NCBI RefSeq assembly: GCF_037042905.1
Contig: NC_087259.1
Span: 24,042,501-24,106,500, forward strand
Source of the DNA: Lytechinus pictus
Taxonomy: Eukaryota > Echinodermata > Echinoidea > Temnopleuroida > Toxopneustidae
Direction: 5' to 3'
Length of the DNA: 64,000 bases
Shown: one piece after another, positions 1 through 11,085 of the stretch
How the letters are laid out: each line of letters starts with the position of its first letter
Numbering within the stretch: position 1 is the stretch's first letter
Position numbers and translations under genes: made by a program
The notes under the pieces: model-generated
Told to the model about the DNA's origin: nothing
The model's database searches: none
The model's input: only the letters and a program-made list of their open reading frames with translations

Positions 1-82
1 ACCCAGGACTAGATGGTCAGTGAGACTGTCAACCCACTCCCACGGACTCTCCCTACCCAGGACTAGATGGTCAGTGAGACTG
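1..82. repeat. Truncated 54-bp tandem repeat at the window edge
   Basis: The string ACCCAGGACTAGATGGTCAG, with following GTGAGACTG, occurs at 1-28 and again at about 55-82, giving a 54-bp period. The array is cut off by the left edge, so its full size is unknown. Confidence 0.7.
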
Positions 83-305
83 CAAAAGGAACTTTTTGCT
101 GGATCAAACTAAAAAAGGAATCCAGAAACAATGTTCGTCATTGTCCCATATGATTTCAATGGCAGTCTAGAGGATTGCTTACGCTCTTATTTCTGATATT
201 TTTCCAAAATACTGTCAGAAAATTTTTCTCTTGTCCATAGATTAATGATTTGGAAATGTAATAGTGAGTATGTAAAGTGTAAAACACAATGTGAATTACA
301 TTTTC

Positions 306-460
306 TCACCGCACACTGTGTGAACACTCACACTGTCCACAGTGTGTAGGTATCTTTTAAACTGTTAAGTTTGAGCTTTTTAACAGTATAATCACATTTC
401 CCATAGTCCACAAAGTGAACATACTGTCACAGTGTGATTTATCTTCACACTGTGGGACAC
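306..460. repeat. Cluster of CACACTGTG / CACAGTGTG inverted 9-mers
   Basis: Full or partial copies of CACACTGTG occur near 312, 328 and 446, and of its reverse complement CACAGTGTG near 338 and 428. The two halves (306-346 and 425-460) form a small fold-back. It is probably a MITE remnant; no coding capacity is seen. Confidence 0.45.
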
Positions 461-484
461 TGTATTCTTCCCACATCCCACCCC

Positions 485-932
485 GGGGGGGGGCCAGTAA
501 AATATATTGCTGTACACACGTGTGACCAAGGAATTTCCAAACACCCCCTAAACGAGTTTTTCTCTGTGTGCAAAATAACCCCCTAAACAAGTTTTTCGCG
601 GGCTTTATTTACACATTTTGGCCCCTAAACAAAATGTCGCCAAAATATGACCTCGGGGGAAAAAGCTTGGGAAAAAAAACATACCCTAAACACGTTTGGC
701 TAGTCTTAAAAGAAAGCTTGGGGGAAAAAATACCCTAAATACGTTTGACCCCGCGATTGACCATTGACCAGTCTTTCAAGACCACCCTTTTTATTGAAAA
801 TCAGTGTTTTTCATACCCTTAACGAGTCCACGCGCGGACCGCGTCCAAAACTGAAAAAAAACACCCCTTTAAACATATTTTTTTTGGTCACGCGTGTGTA
901 CAGCAATATATTTGACTGGCCCCCCCCCCCCG
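485..932. mobile_element. Fold-back MITE with G-tract ends
   Basis: The left end (G tract, GGCCAGT, AAATATATTGCTGTACACAC, GTGTGACC) is repeated in inverted form at about 887-932 (GGTCACGCGTGTGTACAGCA then ATATATTTGACTGG and a C tract). The inverted repeats are about 43 bp. The interior has repeated AAGCTTGGG and CCCTAAACACG-type segments and no transposase. A non-autonomous DNA transposon is the simplest reading. Confidence 0.7.
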
Positions 933-1560
933 GATCCCCACCCCCCACATACACACCCACCCACACAAACACATCAATAAAACCTTGGTCACATCCTGGG
1001 TGGTTTTTAGTGTAAGGATCGAGAAGGGATGACTGTAGCGAAATAAAAACACAGCAGAAATGTTAGTTAGTATACAGTAGTATGCAAAGTGAACAGGTGT
1101 CAGAAAAGTCAATTTGTTTTACAATAACACACACACTTTATTTGCAGGCTGTTGTCGATGATTTGCATTCCATTTGTGTTTCTATAAATATTATAATTAT
1201 TAATGTAAATATAATGAATATATTCTCTTCATGTCCATCTGTTCAACTATTTCTGTACATATTTTGCTTGCAATGTATTAAGAATTTAAATAAAACCACA
1301 GATATCTAATATTATTGTACATTGTATACAAGACAAAAGTCTATGCTCTGTTTGGTACGATTGTTTACTGTTCAATAAAGTAAGACTTTAAATTTAAATA
1401 AGCAGAGGAAAGTCATTATTGGTCATGTTTTACAATTATGTTTAAGGGGTCAAATAGGTAGAGATCAAGTTAATTTGACTAGAATGAGTCAGCAAGCATA
1501 ATATCACTGATTTGCTTAGCAAATCATTGAAATTATCTTTGGAAACATGAAAAACTAGAG
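933..1560. other. No gene seen; AT-rich with a CA-rich stretch
   Basis: Contains a CACACA/ACCCAC-rich segment (940-975) and AT-rich sequence. No ORF shows protein-like composition or recognisable splice-flanked exons. Confidence 0.5.
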
Positions 1561-1904
1561 ATGCTCGGCGGTCGTGCGTTAGAGCACATGTATCCCCCGA
1601 ACCCACCGCGTCATCCGTCATTGCGATATATAGAGCTCACACAGAAATTTGACAAATAAATACAATTATCATGGCGACAATGACCCTGCCCACATTTTAC
1701 CTGTGGGTACCAAATTTGATGACAATAATATGACGTAGCAGCGTGACTCTGATAAACCGAAAGTATTGTCCAGTATCACCTGTTGGAAATACAATTATAG
1801 AGTAATCTGGATATATTTTGTAAACCTAATCCTAAGACCCCCACCAAAAATGATAGGCATCTATTCTTCGCTTCACCTTCTAATATTGCTTCTGTGTGCC
1901 AACT

Positions 1905-3780
1905 GTTATGACAAACTGGAAAAAAGCAGAAGTTTTTACCAAATTTTCCACAAAAATATGGTTACCATGGCAACTATGTCTCCACCCACTCCAAAATCAT
2001 TAGGCGGCTTTGCTTTACCATAATGGACCTTCATGATAAATTTGAAGATAATTGGAGAAGAAATGCAGAGCACTCACAAGGAAATCTCTGCTATTTCCAC
2101 AAAAACTCTTGTTACCATGGCAACGATGTCTCCACCCACACCAAAATCAATAGGCGGCTTTGCTTAATGCACCTTCATGCCACATTTGAAGATGATCGCA
2201 GAAGAAATGCAGCTGGTAGAGCGCTCACAAGGACATCTCTGCTATTTCTACAAAAACTTGTTACCATGGCAACAATGTCTCCACCCACACCAAAATCAAT
2301 AGGCGGCTTCGCTTTACCATAATAGACCTTCATGCCACATTTGAAGATGATCGGAGAAGAAATGCAGCTGGTAGAATGCTAACAAGGACATCTCTGCTAT
2401 TCCACAAAAACTCTTGTTACCATGGCAATGATGTCTCCACCCACACCAAAATCAATAGACGGCTTTGCTTAAAGGAGAATGAAACTCTTGGAGCAAGTTA
2501 GCTTTTGTGAAAGCAGAAAAATCAAAGAATAAGATTAACAAAAGTTTGAGTAAAATAGGACTAGCAATAGAAGAGTTATGAGCATTTGAATGTCGAGATC
2601 ACTAATGCTATGGAGATCCTCCCATTGGCAATGCGACCAAGATCTATGATGTCACAAATGAACAACTCTCCCCTTTTGGACACTGAAAATATACCCCAAA
2701 ACATCTCTTTTTGCTCATTCTAATCATATGACAAACGATTCATCAATGATATAATGTTGTGAAACCTCTGTACTTGTCCTCTCATAAAGAGAACACCTCA
2801 CCTTGCGATAGACTCTATAAAAGTGAGAATATAAGTGAAATAAGTACTAAAGTAATGAGGGAGTTGTACGTGTGTGACATCACAGATCTTGGTCGCATTG
2901 CCAATGGGAGGATCTACATGGCATTAGTGATCTCAATATTCAAATGCTCATAACTTTCTTATTATTCATTCAATCTTCATCAAACTTTCAACAATGTTTC
3001 TTTGATTTTTCTCTTTGATATGGATTCAGCTAGTTTCATGGGTTTCATTCTCCTTTAATGGACCTTCATGCCACATTTGAAGATGATCGCAGAAGAAATG
3101 CAGCTAGCTGGTAGAGCGCTCACAAGGAGATTTCTGCTATTTCTACAAAAACTCGTTACCATGGCAACAATGTCTCCACCCACACCAAAATCAATAGGCG
3201 GCTTCGCTTTACCATAATGGACCTTCATGCTACATTTGAAGATGATCGGAGAAGTAATGCAGCTGGTAGAGCGCTCAGAAGGACATCTCTGGTATTAAAA
3301 AAAAAACATGGCAACGATGTCTCCGCCCTCACCAAAATCAATAGGCGGCTTCCCTTTACTATAATCAACCTTCATGCCACATTTGAAGATGATCGGAGAA
3401 GAAATGCAGCTGGTATAGCGCTCACATGGACATCTCTACTATTCCACAAAAACTCTTGTTACCATGGCAACAATGTCTCCGCACACCCAAAAATCAATAG
3501 GCGGCTTTGCTTCACCATAATGGACCTTCATGCCACATTCAAAGATGATGGGAGAAGAAATGCAGCTTGTAGAGTGCTCACAAGGACATCTCTGCTATTT
3601 CCACAAAAAACTCTTGTTCCCATAGCAACGATGTCTCCGCCCACACCAAAATCGAAAGGCAGCTTTGCTATACCATACTTGACCTTCATGCCAAATTTGA
3701 AGTTGATCGGAGAAGAAATGCAGCTGATAGAGCGCTCACAAGGAAATCTCTGCAGCGGCGCGATGAGGCCAAATCCATAG
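1905..3780 (+). repeat. About 150-bp tandem array, interrupted by a MITE
   Basis: The unit contains GACCTTCATGCCACATTTGA, GAAGAAATGCAGCTGGTAGA, TGTTACCATGGCAACGATGT and AATCAATAGGCGGCTTTGCT. Unit starts fall near 2020, 2165, 2319, 3057, 3214, 3360, 3517 and 3672. An insertion at 2469-3058 splits the array. The ORFs reading through it, including one of 187 codons at 3217-3780, follow the repeat and are not credible genes. GTATCCTCCGAAC at the right edge resembles GTATCCCCCGAAC near 1590, so the array may belong to one larger element. Confidence 0.8.
2469..3058. mobile_element. TTAA MITE, family C, copy 1
   Basis: Inserted in the 150-bp array. It starts TTAAAGGAGAATGAAACTCT and ends GGTTTCATTCTCCTTTAA, so it is palindromic at the ends and has TTAA at both borders, the target preferred by piggyBac-type elements. 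Inner TGATGTCA and TGACATCA motifs lie near 2650 and 2876. There is no transposase ORF. A near-identical copy lies at 36119-36710. Confidence 0.85.
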
Positions 3781-5578
3781 TATCCTCCGAACTCTGTTCG
3801 GGGGAAACAGTTACAAAGTTACTACAGTATATAGTCCAGCAGTAGATATGTGAAAAAGATGCTCGAATTTGGCAGAAAGTGTGAAATTTGGCATATAGGG
3901 GTATTTTGAGGCACTGATTTCAAATATTGCCGGCCCCCAGCAATTTGACAATTTGGTCGGCGGCAAAATGGCCGTCATCTTGAAATCCAAGATGGCCGCC
4001 ATGATATATTATTGCAATCATTTTCTCAAGTTTTATATGAACTGCGGTATTGAAATTTGGCATATAGGCTTAATTTGGGGTGCTGATTTCAAAAATTGCC
4101 AGCCCCAAGTGATTTGACCATCGGGTCGGCCGCCATTTTGAAATCCAAGATGGCCGCCAAGAGAAATCTTTAATGTCATTTTCACAAGTTTTACATGACG
4201 TGTGACACTGAAATTTGGCATATAGGGGTATTTTGAGGCACTGATTTCAAATATTGCCGGCCCCCAGCAATTTGACAATTTGGTCGGCGGCAAAATGGCC
4301 GCCATTTTGAAATCCAAGATGGCCGGCCGCCATGAAAAATCATTAAATGTCATTTTCTTGAGTTTTACATGATAGGCGACACTGAAATTTGGCATGTAGG
4401 GGTATTTTGAGGCACTGATGTCAAATATTGCCGGCCTCCATCAATTTGACCTCCAGGTCAGCAGCAAAACAGCCGCCATCTTAAAATCCAAGATGGCCGC
4501 CATGAAAGATAATTTGCTCAAGTCTTCCGTATGGCCTGTAACACTTTAAATTTGAAAAAAAAACCTTGATCTTTGCATCCTTGATCAATGAAAAGAACAT
4601 AGTAAATAGATGCTATTTTGAATTCCAATATGGTTACCAAGTTTGAATGATGTTCAACATTACAATGGTGAGTAAAACCCATTGCATTGGCACGTACTGA
4701 AAACAAATCCGAAACAACCACATCTTTGTCCGTTGCAAGGAATTTGGCATCCTTAATTGCTGATATAGATGTTACGTGAGTATGAAGCACCATAAATACA
4801 CAAACCAGCTAGCTTCTTCTGCAGTTACACATTTGAAGTGGCTTTGGTTGAATAATAACCATCCGGAACAATCATTTTCTGTTGAGAGGCTTTAAATTAT
4901 TTCTTTGAGTCTTATATGATCTGCATTATTGCACTTTGACAAATCGACGGAGTGTGGGGTGCTTATTTCAAATATTGCTGGCCCTCAGCGATCTGATCCC
5001 GAGTCAGAGGCAAAATGTCAGCCATCTTGAAATCCAAGATGGCTGCCATGAAAAAAGATCATTGAAAAAAAATCACTTTATCTATTAGTATCACGTAACG
5101 TATTATTTTAAAGTTTGGCATCTAGGGATATTAAAATTGCCCCCAGTAATCTGTCCAACAGATATGCTGCAAAATGGCCACCATCTTGAAATCTAGAGAG
5201 GATAGACTGTCATGAAAATTCATTGAAATCATTTTCTTGGTTTTAAACAATTTGAGGCACTACGTTTTAGAAATACAGGCAGGATTTTGGCACGCTGGTT
5301 TTAGAATATTGTTCCAATAATTGCAATATTTTATTACAAATCAACATGAAGAAAACTGTTCCAGACTTGAAGTACTGATGGTTAAATAGTGGTATGATTA
5401 TGATGATGATGATGATGAAATGAAATTAATATTAGTGATGGATGATAATAATACATATTTTATTGTTCAAAATAGAATTCAGTAACAGAAATGCTCCGAA
5501 AATTAATTTTGCCCATACCCTGTAGATTGTGAGCCCGGCAGCAACTTAGCAGCGCCACATCGGATGTTGCTCTATCCT

Positions 5579-6064
5579 TTAAAAAGGGAGTTCACCCCAG
5601 AGAAAAGTTTGTTGTAAAAACAAAAGAAAATATGATATAAACAAGATATTGGTGGATCCATCAAAGATATTAAAATTTTAAGTTTTTGATTTGTGACGTC
5701 ATATAGGCTACTGTACGAGCAGCTTTCCCATTATGTTGTGTGATATAAAATGCATAAATGGTTTATCATGGGTATTTTTTTTTCTTTCTGGAGCGGGTGC
5801 ACTGTGAAATCATTTGTCTGTTGATATACTGAGGGTCCAATAAAAAAACATTTTCATTTTTTTGAGGAGGCTACATTTCATTGATTTTTGTACTATAAGA
5901 AACATGGGGGAACTGCTTGCATCTGACGTCACAAATGCACCAAATGAAATTCCAATAGCTTTTTAAATATTTGATGGAATTTCCTCAAACCTTCAATATT
6001 TTTTTCATTATTTATTCTGTTATTGTTTCAATAAACTTTTTGTCACGTTGAACTTCCCCTTTAA
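5579..6064. mobile_element. TTAA MITE, family D, in the palindrome spacer
   Basis: Bounded by TTAAAAAGGGAGTTCACCCC and GAACTTCCCCTTTAA, with TTAA at both ends. Two exact TGACGTCA (CRE-type) palindromes lie at 5694-5701 and 5924-5931, roughly symmetric within the element. A diverged right half of the same family ends at 41763. Confidence 0.7.
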
Positions 6065-7017
6065 TTCGTTGACCGCCAAACAGGTTAGAAGCAGCTCCCC
6101 TTTTCTAACATCTTTTGGTCTGATGCTGTCGGAGCTTGAACTCCAGATCTCCCGATTGTGAGGCGAACATGCTCCCATTGTCAGATTGTCGAACACACGA
6201 TGGTTATCCAAAAATGCCAAATTTCAAAATAATACCTACATTATAATTATGATACTTGATTCCGTCGATTTGTCAAAGTGCAATAATGCAGATCATATAA
6301 GACTCAAAGAAATAATTTAAAGCCTCTCAACAGAAAATGATTGTTCCGGATGGTTATTATTCAACCAAAGCCACTTCAAATGTGTAACTGCAGAAGAAGC
6401 TAGCTGGTTTGTGTATTTATGGTGCTTCATATACTTACGTAACATCTATATCAGCAATTAAGGATGCCAAATTCCTTGCAACGGACAAAGATGTGGTTGT
6501 TTCGGATTTGTTTCCAGTGCCAATGCAATGGGTTTTACTCACCATTATAATGTTGAACATCATTCAAACTTGGTAACCATTTTGGAATTCAAAATAGCAT
6601 CTATTTACTATGTTCTTTTCATTGATCAAGGATGCATATATCAAGTTTTTTTTCGAAATTTAAAGTGTTACAGGCCATATACGTAAGACTTGAGCAAATT
6701 ATCTTTCATGGTGGCCATCTTGGATTTTAAAATGGCGGCCGTTTTGCTGCTGACCTGGAGGTCAAATTGCTGGGGGCCGGCAATATTTGAAATCAGCACC
6801 CCAAATTAAGCCTATATGCCAAATTTTAATACCGCAGTTCATATAAAACTTGAGAAAATGATTGCAATAATATATCATGGCGGCCAACTTAGATTTCAAG
6901 ATGGCGGCCATTTTGCCGCCGGCCAAATGGTCAAATTGCTGGGGGCTGGCAATATTTGAAATCAGTGCCTCAAAATACCCTTAAATGCCAAATTTCAGTG
7001 TCACATGCCATGTTACA

Positions 7018-7542
7018 CTCCCGGGGGGGGCACTCGACCAAAAAAGTGGTGGGGGTGTGCCGCGGGCGAGACAAAAAACGGGGGCCTTGGAGCGGGCTTA
7101 TTGTAAAAAGGAGGGTCCTCGGAACGGGCTTCGGAACTACAAATGTTTGTGAAAACGGGGGTCCTTGGAACGGGTCGCCTGCGTGCGATCGAGTGCGTAT
7201 GCATCCCTATGGAACGTGCATGCAGCTGGGCTACGGCATGACTGCCGGGCGCGCTAGCGCAGAGGCGATGGTTAGACAGCGAGCTGCGGCCGCTTTTCAC
7301 CAAAATTGCGACTGGAACGGCGTAACGGAAAATATGCAAAGCCCTGGAGCGGATTTTTTTTTCTTCTTTTTTCTCGAGAAGAAGAAAATGCTATGCTTTG
7401 GAGCGGCTTTCTTTGTTCTTTTTCTCAATAACACAAAAATGCTATGCCTCGGAACGGAAATTTGAGTGTAAAAATGGGGGTCCCCTCCGCGGCACATACC
7501 CACTATGCATTATATACTGAGTGCCCCCCCCCCCCGGGGTTA
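7018..7542. mobile_element. G/C-tract-ended insertion in the right palindrome arm
   Basis: The sister unit near 7857 reads straight through CATGCCATGTAAAACTCAAG. Here the same host sequence is split after CATGCCATGT by about 530 bp that begins ACTCCCGGGGGGGGCACTC and ends with the inverted GAGTGCCCCC tract and CGGGGTT. The paralogous unit therefore works as an empty site. The interior repeats GGTCCT(T/C)GGAACGGG-like segments; the ORFs across it are not protein-like. Confidence 0.7.
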
Positions 7543-8080
7543 AACTCAAGAAAATGACATTTAATGATTTTTCATGGCGGCCATCTTAGATTTCAAAATG
7601 GCGGCCGACCCGATGGTCAAATCACTTGGGGCCGGCAATATTTGAAATCAGCAACCCGAATTCAGCCTTTATGCCAAATTTCAATACCGCAGTTCATATA
7701 AAACTCGAAAAAATGATTGCAATAATATATCATGGCGGCCATCTTGGATTTCAAGATGGCGGCCATTTTGCCGCCGGCCAAATGGTCAAATTGCTGGGGG
7801 CTGGCAATATTTGAAATCAGTGCCTCAAAATACCCCTATATGCCAAATTTCAGTGTCACATGCCATGTAAAACTCAAGAAAATGACATTTAATGATTTTT
7901 CATGGCGGCCATCTTGGATTTCAAAATGGCGGCTGACCCGATGGTCTAATCGCTTGGGGCCGGCAATTTTTGAAATCAGCGCCCAAAAATACCACTGTAT
8001 GCCAATTTTTACACTTTCTGCCAGATCCAAGCATCTTGGCCATTTTTTGTCACATAACTGCTCCACTAATATGTTTGCAT

Positions 8081-9274
8081 TGTTGTAATAAACTTTGTGT
8101 TAAATGGGGTGATAATGTCACAATTCCATCTATTTTATATTTCATCCATATGGATTTACAATACTTATCTACATAATATATTTTATCTACTCCTGTAAAG
8201 TCACCTCTTCCAAGAATTTTTGGAGATATTTTGAAATAATTGCAGATTTTATGTGATGAAAATGTGAAATCTATTAGCTTACTTTCATTTCCACATATCA
8301 AAAGAATCTGTATATTGTATGTATCATCAAATTTTCATGGAATTTTCACTCTCTAGCTTGTTTCATTCCACTCTAATTATTCTAGTCAACATTAGGTTTT
8401 TTTCAAGCCATAAAACAAAATAAGTGAAGTAAAATCTATCACACAAAGTATAGATCTACAAATATGCATAAGTACAAAGTCATAATTAACTCAACAGTTG
8501 CACATATACTTGTAAACATAAATTAATTTCTTCATATTTTTTTTCGCTATAATGTACATAAATTAATTTCTTCATATTTTTTTCGCTATAATGTACTTTC
8601 AACAAAAATATACATACAGGTAAATCACATCTCCAAAGAAACATGTTCGGCTCAGGCAATATTCGTCTTAGGAGGAAATAACATATGATTTAAACAAAAG
8701 TGTCTGAAAAATATCTTTGACATTGGCTATTCTTCATTTTGTTGAAAATTGCTTTCACATGCATAGGCCTACTCATTTGGAGTTTAATTAGCTATTACTT
8801 GAATTCAACTTATAGTAGGCAGCCATTAGGGTCATATTAATGAATGTGAAAATAATTGATGAAACGAATGGAATTGGCCAAATTTATTGTTTTTATTTGT
8901 AATTTTCAAATGTATAGGCCTAGTAAAATGGTAAGTTTTGTTGGGATAATTATTATTTTTATTATTTTTAGCCCATATGGCTGCCCATTAAGTCTTCATG
9001 AGCAATTGCTAAGAAAGATAAAATATCTTCTTCTTTTTTCGCAGTTGCATGATTAAAATACGCTTTCATGTGTAATTAGACATTAACGACAGAGCACAAG
9101 CAAATTTAATTTTTTTTAATTGAGAAAATGGCCCTTGATCAAATTTCTGACTCAATCATTCTTTGATGGATATTCCCAAAACCTACAAGAGTAAAGTTTC
9201 TAATTTTTAGCATCAGAAACTAGCTTAATGTACTTCCACTTTAACTTTGTTATTCCTTTGTAAACCCTCTGCTT
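8081..9274. other. AT-rich intergenic stretch, no gene seen
   Basis: AT-rich sequence. A perfect short tandem duplication of about 40 bp (AATTAATTTCTTCATATTTT then CGCTATAATGTAC) lies at 8520-8600. On the minus strand the stretch nearest 9274 should hold the 3' UTR of the receptor gene; the closest poly(A)-like hexamer seen is ATTAAA (minus) near 9102. Confidence 0.4.
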
Positions 9275-10417
9275 CTATGCTTTGTCCAAATTTTCTGCGA
9301 TGGTCTGAGTCGAAGACTTCATGGATATCGATGACATAATCATCTTTTGCTTCTCACAGGCACAATCGAACGTCTTGATCAGGGCTTGCCGATAACGCGC
9401 ATTCGTAATACCGTAGACGTACGCATTCATCGCAGAGTTCACATACATCATCGTCTGCAAAATTGGCCAGAATGGCTCTACGACATCATTTACTTTTCTG
9501 TAAGCATCATCACTGATTATACCTGCGACCATCAGAGAAAAGGTGCAAAGTTGGTACGGAAACAGACAAAGGAAAAACAGTATGCCGGTAACGAGAAGCA
9601 TTTTGGTGACGGAATTGCGCACCTGGGTGAGCTGGTATCGATCAGAGTTGAGAGCGATATCGGTTTTGACGCGCGCGTGTAGGCTTTTGATGATGAGCGT
9701 GTACAGGAAAGAGCTTACGATCATGGCGATAAAGAACGGGATATTCTGGCATCCATTTACCAAGTGAATGAGCCATGGTTTGACGGCACTGCAGTAACCA
9801 TTAAGTGAAGGGTAACCATCGTATTTCGGATCATCTGGGTATATCAAACATCTATAAACCATTGGATAATGTCCGGGTATCAACATGGCGGCTAAACAGA
9901 GGCTGACTATCCACGTCGCGACGATGAGTTTTATCGTTCGCTTCCGCGTCGCCATCCGACGATGCCAAAAAGGCTTACAAATGGCGTAATATCGTTCCAC
10001 TGTTACCATGGTAACCAACAACACCGAAGCGGTGTAGGTGGTATCGACAACGAACGGGAAGAAGACGCAGCCGATGTTGCCAAAAGGAGTGCGATCGTCT
10101 TTCACTGGGGATATGTGGTACCGCCAGAGTTTCTCCCCGACCCCTACGGACAAATAGAACAGGTCAGCGATTGCCAAGTTGGTCAGGTACATGTTGGTGA
10201 TGGTGCGCATTGATCGGACGCGAGCTACTACAAAGAGGAATAGTAGATTCCCAAAGAGGCCAAAGGCCAGTACACATGGCAGGACGTAGGACTTGATGAT
10301 GATCTCGACTTGGTCCTTGACTAGATTCTCTTCGGTATATTTCACCGAAAGGTTGTAGATATCATAGCTTTTCTCGAAACAAACCGCATCTACATCTGTA
10401 ATCCACTGGTCACCCAT
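9275..10417 (-). CDS. Class A (rhodopsin-like) GPCR, probably peptide receptor
   Basis: A 380-residue seven-transmembrane receptor in one coding exon. The ATG is at 10417-10415 and the TAG at 9277-9275; the codon before the ATG is GTG and was not used. Visible: N-glycosylation site NLS at 22-24; TM1 43-66 with GN at 56-57; TM2 with LAIADL (D85); C117 before TM3; ERY at 141-143 in place of DRY; W169 in TM4; P227 in TM5; FFLCLFPY in TM6 (P287); NSAMNAYVY in TM7 (327-335); possible palmitoylation cysteines 352 and 354. Two microswitches are altered: the CWxP tryptophan is L285, and the proline of NPxxY is A332. Family knowledge says such receptors couple ligands to G proteins at the plasma membrane. 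Peptide-receptor character (TRH/neuromedin-like) is only an impression. TCTCTCTTCAG just upstream suggests a splice acceptor after a noncoding first exon. Confidence 0.9.
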   Translation of the reverse strand: MGDQWITDVDAVCFEKSYDIYNLSVKYTEENLVKDQVEIIIKSYVLPCVLAFGLFGNLLFLFVVARVRSMRTITNMYLTNLAIADLFYLSVGVGEKLWRYHISPVKDDRTPFGNIGCVFFPFVVDTTYTASVLLVTMVTVERYYAICKPFWHRRMATRKRTIKLIVATWIVSLCLAAMLIPGHYPMVYRCLIYPDDPKYDGYPSLNGYCSAVKPWLIHLVNGCQNIPFFIAMIVSSFLYTLIIKSLHARVKTDIALNSDRYQLTQVRNSVTKMLLVTGILFFLCLFPYQLCTFSLMVAGIISDDAYRKVNDVVEPFWPILQTMMYVNSAMNAYVYGITNARYRQALIKTFDCACEKQKMIMSSISMKSSTQTIAENLDKA

Positions 10418-10429
10418 CACTTGTAGTTT

Positions 10430-10450
10430 ACTGAAGAGAGATATTAAGAA
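10430..10450 (-). promoter_or_regulatory. Probable 3' splice site upstream of the GPCR start
   Basis: On the minus strand the sequence CTTAATATCTCTCTTCAG (AG at 10432-10431) has a pyrimidine tract and ends 13 bases before the ATG. It is the expected arrangement for a coding exon preceded by an untranslated exon. This is inferred from sequence only. Confidence 0.45.
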
Positions 10451-10498
10451 ATAGAGGGAGTGTTAAAATATGATTGAGGTTCATCAGTTATGGGGGTG

Positions 10499-10640
10499 AC
10501 CAGGGCCCCGTAACACAAATGTTAGCGATTAATCGCTAATTTGACAGAACAATTCTGATCGGTTGTAATTCTACTGAGCAAACTGCCCATGCAATGATGG
10601 CCTTGATAGGCCATTTCATTTAGCGGTTAATTGCTAATGC
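10499..10640. mobile_element. MITE fragment (CCAGGGCCCCGTAAC family)
   Basis: Begins CCAGGGCCCCGTAACACAAA, then TGTTAGCGATTAATCG. The same head occurs at 48643 (CCAGGGTCCCGTAACTCAAT). The right side keeps an inverted TAGCGGTTAATTGCTAATG but lacks the terminal GGGGCCCTGG, so this copy looks truncated. Confidence 0.55.
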
Positions 10641-10659
10641 TACAGTCACAACCCCAAAA

Positions 10660-10895
10660 TATGCCTGCTCGGCGACCGGGCAGCGAGTTTTTAGTCAATT
10701 TCGCACGGGCACCAAGCGGCGGCCGTCCGGGCACCACTGGTTTTGGCAAAACTTTTGGGGCATATCGCTCGGTCGCCACTTTAAGATTTAACGCAGAATT
10801 AAAAATTCTGGCGGCGCCTGCTTGTCACTTGCCGCCCTAGATACGCTCGGTGCCCGGGTGGTCGCTGTCCGAGCGCCGATGTATATTTGAGCGGT
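10660..10895. repeat. GC-rich fold-back segment
   Basis: GCTCGGCGACCGGGCAGCGA at the left and GGTGGTCGCTGTCCGAGC at the right are partly inverted copies around CGGGCACC / GGTGCCCGG motifs. It is strongly GC-rich against AT-rich flanks. The ORFs crossing it are not protein-like; it is probably a MITE. Confidence 0.4.
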
Positions 10896-11085
10896 TGCTT
10901 CGACGTACCAACATTCACATTTCTATATGTAGCTGATAGAGAAAAGCCTATACTCTTTCCTCCCAGAAGTGGTTTCATGGCATTAGAAATGGCTTTACCA
11001 CATAACATAAATGTCATTTTGCCTCAATTGGGCCTCAAATGGCAGATTTTTCCATAAATAGACAAAATACTGAAAATGGCTTGAT

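Larger units (their letters stand above)
3835..8080. repeat. Large inverted repeat (palindrome) with 1.3-kb spacer
   Basis: The left arm (about 3835-4951) reappears in reverse complement at about 6261-8080. Matching landmarks are AAATCGACGGA (4941) against TCCGTCGATTT (6261), GCAGTTACACATTTGAAGTG against CACTTCAAATGTGTAACTGC, and the GCATCCTTGATCAATGAAAA region (4577) against its reverse complement near 6620. Both arms contain 160-bp units built from GGCATATAGGGGTATTTTGA, CAAATATTGCCGGCCCCCAG and ATCCAAGATGGCCGCCATGA. Two diverged units extend into the spacer (4957-5190). The right arm carries an extra insertion at about 7018-7542. Confidence 0.85.

Noticed and set aside
3217-3780. 187-codon ORF
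   Set aside because: It is three to four copies of the 150-bp repeat translated; the repeated peptide follows DNA repeat units with no coding bias.
4033-4395. 120-codon ORF and similar ones at 7732-8088
   Set aside because: They arise from the same repeat unit in opposite orientations of the palindrome.
6956-7465. 169-codon ORF
   Set aside because: It spans the junction of a palindrome unit and a transposon insertion, so it cannot be an old gene.
9347-10213. Plus-strand ORFs of 74-111 codons opposite the GPCR
   Set aside because: They are antisense shadows of a clear seven-transmembrane coding exon and show no domain.
10418-10420. GTG as a start codon giving a 381-residue GPCR
   Set aside because: The next codon is ATG, and animals start at ATG; the product is taken as 380 residues.
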